Source: an uncultured Fidelibacterota bacterium (GTDB lineage Bacteria > Fidelibacterota > Marinisomatia > Marinisomatales > UBA1611). From it: a stretch of 37,823 nt of DNA. The DNA lies in contig CAJWLO010000023.1 of the NCBI GenBank assembly GCA_913043235.1, positions 1-37,823 of the forward strand. Direction: 5' to 3'. Shown here in pieces: positions 8,867-15,720 of this stretch. Below the pieces are notes generated by a model. It was not told the DNA's origin. It searched no databases and saw only the letters and a list, made by a program, of their open reading frames with translations. Numbering within the stretch: position 1 is the first letter of the stretch; the number at the start of each line of letters is the position of its first letter. The position numbers and the translations under genes were made by a program.

Positions 8867-10231
8867 TTATACCTCGGAAATTGCGACCGTTAGTTTCCTG
8901 ATTTGCACTGGAAGCACTGCTTTAAGATCGATAAAATAATTATCTGTAGTGATGTATCCAACAACAGGGATTGAACCGCATCGAAAGGCCGCTGCCAGTT
9001 CGGTTACTTTACGTGATTTCGGCTTAAACTGCAGTGCCATGCTGGCAATATTTTTTTCAGGAAGGGAACCGCTTCCTGCTTCCACAAAAGATTCCACAAT
9101 AGTGATCCCAAGGTCTCTGATTGTTTTCGTTTTTAGTCCATTTAAAACCTTTTCGGCTCTGGTTCTCAGCACTTTCCGGGAAGTGGTCAACATTGTTAAT
9201 GAGAAATTATCCTTCGTAAATGAATTAGAACGGTAGGACCGCAGGGTTTCCTCCATCAGCCCTATTGTGATTTTATCACACCGTAGTACACGGTAAAGCG
9301 GGTTTTTTTGAAATGCACTGATCCATTTTTTTTTGACGACGATCAACCCTGATTGCGGCCCTCCTAGGAGTTTATCCCCGGAAAATGTGGTTATATCCGG
9401 GCCGCTGTTCACAATGTATTTCACTGGAATTTCATCCGCCAATCCCAGTTTGGTCATGTTCAAGAGTGCACCGCTCCCTAAATCCGCCAACACGGGAATT
9501 TTATGTTTCCTCCCAAGGCTCACAAGATCAGCTAAGGAAACATCCTTTGTGAATCCTTTGACAATATAATTACTGGTATGAACCCACAGGATGAGCTTTG
9601 TTCTCCTTGAAATCGCTTTTTCATAGTCTTTCAAATAAGTTCTATTTGTGGTTCCCACGCCCTTTAAAATCGCACCGCTTTTTGCAATGATATCTGGTAT
9701 TCTGAATGATCCACCAATTTCAACCAATTGTCCGCGGGAACAAATCACCTCACCACCTTCAGTGATTGTGTTAATAGATAAAAAGACAGCTGCTGCATTA
9801 TTATTAACCATGATAGCTGATTCACCACCGCATAGGGCATTCAGTTGTTCCTGGATATGAGACTGCCTTTCTCCCCGGGTACCGGAAGCAAGATCAAATT
9901 CAAGATTAACATAACCTTCCAAACGCTGTGCAATTCGTTTTAATTTTTTTCCATCAAATGGTGCCCGTCCAAGACCTGTATGTAAAACAATACCTGTTCC
10001 GTTAATCACATTGACCAGTTTAGGGGATAATTCCACCCATACTTTGGTCACAATCTGATCAAACAATTCATCTTTAGATTTATTGATTGATCCAGTTTTA
10101 ATTTCATCACGAATTTGGTTTAATATCTTATTAATAATATATTTTAAATAATCATCATGTATACCTATATTTCTATTAACTTCAAGAAGTACTTGATGTA
10201 CAGAGGGCAGATCCTTTAATGACAATTTCAT
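8867..10231 (-). CDS. selA: L-seryl-tRNA(Sec) selenium transferase SelA
   Basis: Pyridoxal-phosphate enzyme that converts seryl-tRNA(Sec) to selenocysteinyl-tRNA(Sec) with selenophosphate. The 454-residue length is normal for bacterial SelA. The N-terminal domain (residues 1-65) is followed by INGTGIVLHTGLGRAP near 76-91. The cofactor lysine is K287 in SGDKLLGGPQSG. It lies 40 bases after the MFS gene and 2 bases before selB. No clear ribosome-binding site precedes the ATG at 10231. With selB it forms the classic selenocysteine pair. Confidence 0.97.
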   Translation of the reverse strand: MKLSLKDLPSVHQVLLEVNRNIGIHDDYLKYIINKILNQIRDEIKTGSINKSKDELFDQIVTKVWVELSPKLVNVINGTGIVLHTGLGRAPFDGKKLKRIAQRLEGYVNLEFDLASGTRGERQSHIQEQLNALCGGESAIMVNNNAAAVFLSINTITEGGEVICSRGQLVEIGGSFRIPDIIAKSGAILKGVGTTNRTYLKDYEKAISRRTKLILWVHTSNYIVKGFTKDVSLADLVSLGRKHKIPVLADLGSGALLNMTKLGLADEIPVKYIVNSGPDITTFSGDKLLGGPQSGLIVVKKKWISAFQKNPLYRVLRCDKITIGLMEETLRSYRSNSFTKDNFSLTMLTTSRKVLRTRAEKVLNGLKTKTIRDLGITIVESFVEAGSGSLPEKNIASMALQFKPKSRKVTELAAAFRCGSIPVVGYITTDNYFIDLKAVLPVQIRKLTVAISEV

Positions 10232-10271
10232 AATTATTTCAAGAGAAATTCAGTCAAATATTAATACCAGT

Positions 10272-11441
10272 TCAAGCAGTTTGATTGGTTCGCTTTTGTA
10301 AGAGCCAGACCGCAACCAGTCCTGGTATCAAAGATAGGCTCATTACTGGAAATACTAATTCTAAATTATATTGTTCGGTTATAAAACCACATACAGCTGG
10401 TGCCAAGCCGCCAATACCAAACCCCAGGAAAAAACTAATTCCGTATCCTAAACCACGGCGTGCACTTGGTGTTAAATCTGCTAATAAAGCATTTGAGATA
10501 GGTTGATTTGAAAAATAGGTAATACCGAGCAATATGCTGAAAATAAATAATGACCAACCTTTAGTAAAACCTATAAAGAAAAGAAGAGGGATATTAAACA
10601 AAATGATCCAAAACAATAAAGATGTTCGGTCATATTTATCACCCAACAAACCACCAAAGGTTTGTCCAGCAATACCAATCCCAAAAACCAACGTTGTGAA
10701 AAATCCAGCTTTCAATGTCGCCGGTAAATATTGGAATATACCAGACGTTTGCGAACCAAATAGAGTAGGCATAAATGTTGTAAAGCCACCAAACGCAAAT
10801 CCCATGCATATTGCCATTATATAGTATAATACTAAAGCAGGTTTATCTATTAATTGAGAATCACTTTGGTTAGACCTTATATTGCCTTCCTGTCTTTGTC
10901 CAATAAAAATAATTGTAATTAGCATCAATATAAATTGAATCATTGCCCACATACCGTAGGAATATCTCCACGATCCAAATTCTGTCAAAAAAGCAGCAAA
11001 AAAAGGCCCTAAAGCTAATCCTAAAGAGCCTGCAATACCATGGATAGCCAATCCTTTGCTTAATTTTTCCAATCTACGGGATAAAATAGTTAAACCAGCC
11101 GGATGATAAATACTGGATGCTAAACCCAGAATAGCCAATCCGATGGTCAACTGAAATGGAGAGGTTGCAAATGCAAGTAATATGCAGCTAACTACGGAAC
11201 CGCCCTGATAAATGAGCAATAACTTTTTCCCACCGAACTTATTTTCTAAAAAACCAGTCGGAATTGCACCTAATCCAAACATAAATGCCCCAACAGTAAC
11301 CATTAGTCCTAAATGGTCCATGCCCAATCCAAATTCCTTATGGAACACCATAAGCAGCGTAGGGAAAAACATCATTTGCGCATGTACAGCCAAATGAGAA
11401 GCAGAAGTAACTCCCAGAACAATTTTTTTTTCTAACTTCAT
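10272..11441 (-). CDS. Major facilitator superfamily transporter (fosmidomycin-resistance-like)
   Basis: Inner-membrane transporter with about 12 hydrophobic segments; substrate unknown. I start it at the ATG at 11441 (389 residues), because an upstream in-frame TTG at 11462 falls inside a transcription terminator stem. A motif-A-like loop, GFLENKFGGKK, follows the second helix. The HPAGLTILSRR and HGIAGSLGLALGP stretches recall the Fsr/fosmidomycin-resistance branch of drug-type exporters. A polar loop around 185-200 separates the two six-helix halves. No ribosome-binding site is visible, and the start codon is only a few bases past the terminator T-tract. It could share a transcript with selA and selB, but nothing in its sequence ties it to selenium. 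Confidence 0.88.
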   Translation of the reverse strand: MKLEKKIVLGVTSASHLAVHAQMMFFPTLLMVFHKEFGLGMDHLGLMVTVGAFMFGLGAIPTGFLENKFGGKKLLLIYQGGSVVSCILLAFATSPFQLTIGLAILGLASSIYHPAGLTILSRRLEKLSKGLAIHGIAGSLGLALGPFFAAFLTEFGSWRYSYGMWAMIQFILMLITIIFIGQRQEGNIRSNQSDSQLIDKPALVLYYIMAICMGFAFGGFTTFMPTLFGSQTSGIFQYLPATLKAGFFTTLVFGIGIAGQTFGGLLGDKYDRTSLLFWIILFNIPLLFFIGFTKGWSLFIFSILLGITYFSNQPISNALLADLTPSARRGLGYGISFFLGFGIGGLAPAVCGFITEQYNLELVFPVMSLSLIPGLVAVWLLQKRTNQTA

Positions 11442-11442
11442 A

Positions 11443-11483
11443 ATAAAAAGCCCCTGCTGCAAATCATATTCATGCAGAGGGGC
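11443..11483 (-). terminator. Rho-independent terminator after rplS
   Basis: On the minus strand, GCCCCTCTGC (11483-11474) pairs with GCAGCAGGGGC (11460-11450), leaving one bulged G, across a 13-base loop. The run TTTTTATT follows. It lies 20 bases past the rplS stop and ends the ffh-to-rplS ribosomal run. The MFS start codon follows almost at once, so any read-through would feed that gene. Confidence 0.88.
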
Positions 11484-11503
11484 CTAATAGAATTGGATTA
11501 AAC

Positions 11504-11851
11504 TTAACGTTTTTCTTCGATTCGTGCAGCCTTGCTGCCGGTAACTTTTTTCAAATAATTGAGTTTTGCTCGACGGACTTTTCCACGACGCTTTACTTTG
11601 ATAGAAGCAATCATCGGTGAATGAAGGGGGAATATCCGTTCTATTCCAAATCCACTGGATACCTTACGCACAGTAAAGGAAGCATCGAGGCCGGAACCAC
11701 CCCGTTTATTAATCACCACTCCTTCAAACAACTGTATCCTTTCTTTATTCCCTTCCCTTACGCGAACGTTAACGGCCAGCGTATCCCCTGAATCAAATTC
11801 TGGAAGATCAGACTGCAAAAATTCTTTTGTCGCTTCTTGTACCTTTTTCAT
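11504..11851 (-). CDS. rplS: 50S ribosomal protein L19 (bL19)
   Basis: Large-subunit protein at the interface with the 30S subunit. The 115-residue length is normal. It shows the family segments [52 protein letters not shown] and [14 protein letters not shown] ribosome-binding site sits about 8 bases before the ATG. It is the last gene of the run ffh-rpsP-khpA-rimM-trmD-rplS, 18 bases after trmD, and is followed by a strong terminator. Confidence 0.98.
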   Translation of the reverse strand: MKKVQEATKEFLQSDLPEFDSGDTLAVNVRVREGNKERIQLFEGVVINKRGGSGLDASFTVRKVSSGFGIERIFPLHSPMIASIKVKRRGKVRRAKLNYLKKVTGSKAARIEEKR

Positions 11852-11869
11852 AGTTTTTCTCCAAATCTT

Positions 11870-12574
11870 TCAATTTTTTTTCTTATATATTTTCCAGAGG
11901 TCCGGTCGCCGTCCTTTTGTCCTCTGTTCTCTTTGTTCCTGTTTCCAAGTTTTAATTTCCTTATGATGACCACTCAAAAGGACATTAGGTACCCGTAACC
12001 CTTCAATTTCACGCGGTCGGGTATAATGCGGGTGGTCTAACAGGTCATACGTAAACGTGTCTGTTAGAGCCGAATCCAACGTATTTAGAGCACCCGGTAT
12101 CAACCGAACCATACTATCTACCATAACCATAGCTGGAATTTCACCACTAGTTACAACAAAATCACCTAGAGAATACTCATGGATACCATATCTATCAATG
12201 ACCCGTTCATCTATTCCTTTATAATGTCCACAAATGACAATAAGCTTTTTTAATTTACTGGTCTGACTAGCAGATTTTTGACTCCAGGTTTCACCTTGTG
12301 GTGAAGGATAAATTACCTGGGCATCTTCCGATCTGCCGATTAGACCCGTAGTATGTTCTATGGCTTTGATCAACGGTTCAGCCATCATAACCATACCACT
12401 GCCCCCACCAAATGGGGCATCATCGATCTGCCGATAATTTCCCAATCCAAATTGCCGCAAGTTGACTATATGAAACTTTACAACATTCCGTTCAACAGCT
12501 TTCCGAAGAATACTATTTGTAATGAGAGTATCAATAACATCCGGCACCGGTGTTATAATTGCAATTTGATTCAA
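11870..12574 (-). CDS. trmD: tRNA (guanine-N1)-methyltransferase TrmD
   Basis: Methylates G37 of tRNAs with S-adenosylmethionine, which prevents frameshifting. The 234-residue protein carries the knotted-fold SPOUT motifs: DDAPFGGGSGMVM near 51-63, CGHYKGIDERV, then SLGDFVVTSGEIPAM, and HPHYTRP near 182-188. VLLSGHHKEI follows near 198-207. The start overlaps the end of rimM by 4 bases (ATGA), so translation is coupled. Everything is normal for the family. Confidence 0.98.
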   Translation of the reverse strand: MNQIAIITPVPDVIDTLITNSILRKAVERNVVKFHIVNLRQFGLGNYRQIDDAPFGGGSGMVMMAEPLIKAIEHTTGLIGRSEDAQVIYPSPQGETWSQKSASQTSKLKKLIVICGHYKGIDERVIDRYGIHEYSLGDFVVTSGEIPAMVMVDSMVRLIPGALNTLDSALTDTFTYDLLDHPHYTRPREIEGLRVPNVLLSGHHKEIKTWKQEQREQRTKGRRPDLWKIYKKKN

Positions 12575-13074
12575 TCCAACAAACCATCCATGGGCGTAAT
12601 GATGATACGCTTTCTATCAAAATTAACACCCTGAACCACCTCCGGAATCACGGGAATCAGAAATTCACGTTCTCCATCATTAATTAAATAGGCATCGTTT
12701 GTTGGAAGCCATACCACATCACTAAGAATCCCCACAAATTCTCCCATGTCAGTGACGATATTAAACCCTAACAATTCTTTGCCAATTAACATGATTTCAT
12801 CATCATCATCTGTTTCAACAAAAATCGTCTGTCCTATAATTTTTTCTGCAGCAGAAAATGAATCAACGCCTACAAATTTGAAACGTCTTTTTTTCCCCAT
12901 ACCTTTTACAATCTCCAGCTTGATATCCTCTGCAATTTCAGGTAAAAACCCAAGCATGAGTTTTCGTTCTTCAACATATTCATCGAAATATCTGGATAAT
13001 GGGCGCAACCGCACTTCACCTCTTAAGCCTGAGGCGGTAGTAATGGTTGCGATAGGTTGGATATATGGTCTCAT
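12571..13074 (-). CDS. rimM: 16S rRNA processing protein RimM
   Basis: Assembly factor that binds ribosomal protein S19 and helps mature the 30S head. The 167-residue length is usual. The N-terminal domain holds ITTASGLRGEVRLRPLS near 11-27. The C-terminal PRC-like barrel holds LLGFNIVTDMGEFVGIL and the segment ending EFLIPVIPEVV. The final residues, IIITPMDGLLD, match the conserved family ending. The ATG follows the khpA stop codon directly (TAAATG), and the gene overlaps trmD by 4 bases. Confidence 0.96.
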   Translation of the reverse strand: MRPYIQPIATITTASGLRGEVRLRPLSRYFDEYVEERKLMLGFLPEIAEDIKLEIVKGMGKKRRFKFVGVDSFSAAEKIIGQTIFVETDDDDEIMLIGKELLGFNIVTDMGEFVGILSDVVWLPTNDAYLINDGEREFLIPVIPEVVQGVNFDRKRIIITPMDGLLD

Positions 13075-13308
13075 TTAGTCAATGACATCAAGTCTGGCTC
13101 TTCTGCCACCTTCTTTGGCATTGATAGCAAAGATCAAGGTTCTTAAAGCAGAGATATTTCTACCCTGTTTACCTATGACCTTACCATAGTCACCATCTCC
13201 AACGGTCAATTCGTAGATAACGCGTTGTTCCGTTTCAACAATATTCACTTTTACTTCATCTGGTTTATCAACCAGTAACTTAATCGCTGTCTCAATGAAC
13301 TCTAACAT
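13075..13308 (-). CDS. khpA: KH-domain RNA-binding protein KhpA (YlqC family)
   Basis: Small single-KH RNA-binding protein that in Gram-positive relatives forms a dimer with KhpB and affects cell-size control and RNA levels. The 77-residue protein has the KH core GKVIGKQGRNISALRT near 42-57, with the GKQG loop that contacts RNA. A ribosome-binding site AGGAG lies about 6 bases before the ATG. The position between rpsP and rimM is the common one for this family and supports the call. Confidence 0.95.
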   Translation of the reverse strand: MLEFIETAIKLLVDKPDEVKVNIVETEQRVIYELTVGDGDYGKVIGKQGRNISALRTLIFAINAKEGGRRARLDVID

Positions 13309-13355
13309 AGCGTCTCCTATTAGTTATTTAACTAAAACTTTTTATGAATCAATAA

Positions 13356-14012
13356 TTATTCCTCTTCAGAATCTTCATTCTCAGCAATAGGACTTTCAAT
13401 ATCCTCATCATCTTCACCTTCTTCTAAACCATTATTTTCCATAGTTTCATCATCTGCTCCAGACTCTGCGCTGTCAGCATCAATATTCGGGGAATCTTGA
13501 CTAGGGTCATCTCTAATTAAATCATCTTCATCCTTCGGTGTTTCTGCCGGTTCATGCTGATGATCAACTTCTTCCGGTATCTTAGCATCAGCTTCTGTTG
13601 TTTTAACAGATTCTTCTTCCATTTCTTTTGATTTTTTTTCTTCTTTAGCTTTTGCTTCCACCTGTTGGTCAACGCGTGCCTGCAAAACTTCTTCGCGATT
13701 CAGGGCCCATTTTTTCATTTCTTTTTCAATGGTGGCTTCATCAAAGCCCTGCTTCATTAAGTGCCAATGATGGGCAATACCAGCTCGGCGCAGTAGTTTA
13801 TGTGCTGCATTAGTGAGAATTGCTCCTTCCTGAAGCCAGTGGATTATTCTCTCATCTTTGATATCAAATGAATGATCCGCATCTATTGGATTGTACCATC
13901 CCAATTCTTCAATGGCAGCCCCATCACGCCGATTACGCGAGTCCATAACCACCAAACGGTAAAAAGGTCTATTTCGTCGTCCAATTCGTTTCAGTCTTAT
14001 TTTCGTCGCCAA
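13356..14012 (-). CDS. rpsP: 30S ribosomal protein S16 (bS16) with long acidic tail
   Basis: Small-subunit assembly protein. Residues 1-88 are the S16 core (TKIRLKRIGRRNRPFYRLV at 3-21, then GWYNP at 38-42). Most S16 proteins are about 80-100 residues; this one is 218. Residues about 90-135 are a charged, helix-prone stretch. Residues 147-218 are strongly acidic: 33 of 72 are Asp or Glu, with one Lys and one Arg. The start is TTG at 14012, not ATG. It aligns the N-terminus with the family and is backed by an AGGAG site 7 bases upstream that abuts the ffh stop codon. No ATG competes with it. Confidence 0.95.
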   Translation of the reverse strand: MATKIRLKRIGRRNRPFYRLVVMDSRNRRDGAAIEELGWYNPIDADHSFDIKDERIIHWLQEGAILTNAAHKLLRRAGIAHHWHLMKQGFDEATIEKEMKKWALNREEVLQARVDQQVEAKAKEEKKSKEMEEESVKTTEADAKIPEEVDHQHEPAETPKDEDDLIRDDPSQDSPNIDADSAESGADDETMENNGLEEGEDDEDIESPIAENEDSEEE

Positions 14013-14019
14013 CTTATTT

Positions 14020-14024
14020 CTCCT
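14020..14024 (-). promoter_or_regulatory. Ribosome-binding site fixing the rpsP TTG start
   Basis: AGGAG directly follows the ffh stop TAA on the minus strand, with a 7-base spacer to TTG. This supports the non-ATG start of rpsP and places the site where terminating ffh ribosomes could re-initiate. Confidence 0.85.
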
Positions 14025-15356
14025 TTAGTTAAATCTTCCTATTGTACTCATTTCTGGTAACCCAAAGTTCTTTATTTTACCCATTTTTTTCATCATTTTT
14101 TTCATGGTTGTAAATTGTTTTAAAAGAGTATTTATTTCCTGTACCGACCTTCCGCTACCTTGGGCAATACGCTGCCTACGGCTACCATCAATCAACAACG
14201 GTTGATAACGCTCTTCCGTTGTCATGGAATTGATGATCGCTTCACACCAAGCCATTTGGTTGTCATCCAAATTTAATTCTTGTAAAGCCTTCTGATTCAT
14301 ACCAGGTATCATTCGCATTAATTGGCGGATCGAGCCCATACGTTTTAATTGTTGCAATTGCAGCCTAAAATCATCTAATGTGAAACTATTTTGCAAAAGT
14401 TTCTTCTTAAAATCCTGTGCTTGGTTTTCATCGATCGCATCCTGTGCTTTTTCAACCAAGGAAACCACATCTCCAAAACCTAATATCCTACCAGCAATGC
14501 GCTCAGGATCAAAAGCATCAAGTCCATCCATCTTTTCGGAGGAGCCAATAAATTTTATCGGTTTTCCGATTACTTCCAAAATAGAAAGAGCTGCTCCACC
14601 TCTAGCATCACCATCCATTTTAGTTAAGATTACACCTGTTAATGGTAATCTATCATAAAAAGCAAGGGCAGAATTAACCGCATCTTGGCCAGTCATACCA
14701 TCTGCTACAAAAAGAATTTCACATGGATACACCGTTTCAGCGATAGCCTGGATCTCATTCATCATTTCATCATCCACATGAAAACGACCTGCAGAATCAA
14801 TAATTACAACATCATTATTCATAGAACGTGCATTTTCAATCCCTCGCTTGCAAATAGCCGTCGGATTCGATGTTGATTCTTGGTAAACTGGTACATCAAT
14901 TTGCTTTCCAATGACCCGTAACTGATCGATTGCAGCGGGTCGGTAAACATCCGAGGCCACCAAGCTAATAGATTTCCCCTGCTTTTTCAATCTGGCAGCC
15001 AACTTGCCTGCTGTTGTTGTTTTTCCGGCTCCCTGGAGTCCCACAAGCATGATCACAGCAGGACTGCCATTAAAGGTTAATTCAGCCGTCTTTTGTCCCA
15101 ATAGATTAACGAGTTCATTATGAACAATCTTAATGAAATGCTCGCCTGGTTTCACAGACTGAATCACCTTTGTCCCCTGTGCTTTTTCCTTGACACGGTT
15201 TACAAAAGTTTTGGCTACGGTAAAGTTCACATCCGCTTCTAATAAAGCTCTGCGAACTTCCCGAACAGTTGTATTAATATTTTTATCGGTTATCTTTCCC
15301 AACCCCCGCACAGTGCGGAAAATGGATTCAAACCGTTCGGTTATTTGGCCAAACAT
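14025..15356 (-). CDS. ffh: Signal recognition particle protein Ffh
   Basis: GTPase of the signal recognition particle; binds 4.5S RNA and signal sequences of nascent membrane proteins. The 443-residue protein has the N-terminal helical domain, the P-loop GLQGAGKTTTAGKLA at 106-120, and the segment IDSAGRFHVDDEMM (DxAGR motif). TKMDGDARGGAALS and the GDVVSLVEKA segment follow. The C-terminal M domain has the RNA-binding SGRSVQEINTLLKQF. The tail after it is short (KMMKKMGKIKNFG and a few residues). It heads the run ffh-rpsP-khpA-rimM-trmD-rplS. Its promoter should lie in the 364-base gap upstream. Confidence 0.98.
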   Translation of the reverse strand: MFGQITERFESIFRTVRGLGKITDKNINTTVREVRRALLEADVNFTVAKTFVNRVKEKAQGTKVIQSVKPGEHFIKIVHNELVNLLGQKTAELTFNGSPAVIMLVGLQGAGKTTTAGKLAARLKKQGKSISLVASDVYRPAAIDQLRVIGKQIDVPVYQESTSNPTAICKRGIENARSMNNDVVIIDSAGRFHVDDEMMNEIQAIAETVYPCEILFVADGMTGQDAVNSALAFYDRLPLTGVILTKMDGDARGGAALSILEVIGKPIKFIGSSEKMDGLDAFDPERIAGRILGFGDVVSLVEKAQDAIDENQAQDFKKKLLQNSFTLDDFRLQLQQLKRMGSIRQLMRMIPGMNQKALQELNLDDNQMAWCEAIINSMTTEERYQPLLIDGSRRQRIAQGSGRSVQEINTLLKQFTTMKKMMKKMGKIKNFGLPEMSTIGRFN

Positions 15357-15720
15357 AAAATCTCAGTTAGAAAACAGCCGGTAAAATTAGTTCTTTCTCT
15401 GCCAGTAATGAAATATGAAAAGAATAAATTTATTCATAATATTGTAGAGAAAAATAAGCCCGCTTTATTGATCCAAATTCTCCGCTATAATTTTCATGAC
15501 AAAAACGTTTTTCCCATAATTATCAAAGGTATTTATCATATAATCAGTAAGACACTATGATACCATGGCATATTTCCCATAGATTTAGGTGTTCAATAAA
15601 TTCATTTTTACTATAAACTCTAGGATTGATTTATCAGATGAATATATTTCAGTATCGACTACATATATTAATCATTTAAGCGATAAAGGATCATCTCAAT
15701 AGAAATATCCATGACGAATC
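15357..15720. other. 364-base intergenic region between ffh and the TonB receptor gene
   Basis: AT-rich, with no gene I can support. A 71-codon frame on the plus strand (15345-15560) starts inside the ffh 5' end and looks like no known family. It must hold the ffh promoter (minus strand) and the 3' end of the TonB-receptor transcript. I see no convincing terminator hairpin and no clear promoter pair. A 12-base perfect palindrome, AAAAACGTTTTT, lies at 15501-15512; I would not give it a function. No tRNA or 4.5S RNA signature is visible. Confidence 0.5.

Noticed and set aside
8514-8939. 141-codon open frame on the plus strand.
   Set aside because: It is antisense to the well-supported selB and selA coding sequences and resembles no protein family.
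15501-15512. AAAAACGTTTTT palindrome as a terminator or operator.
   Set aside because: It cannot form a stable stem with a loop, is AT-only except for the central CG, and has no GC-rich hairpin or useful position.
15345-15560. 71-codon plus-strand frame in the ffh upstream gap.
   Set aside because: It starts inside the antisense of ffh, has no ribosome-binding site and has low-complexity basic and hydrophobic content.
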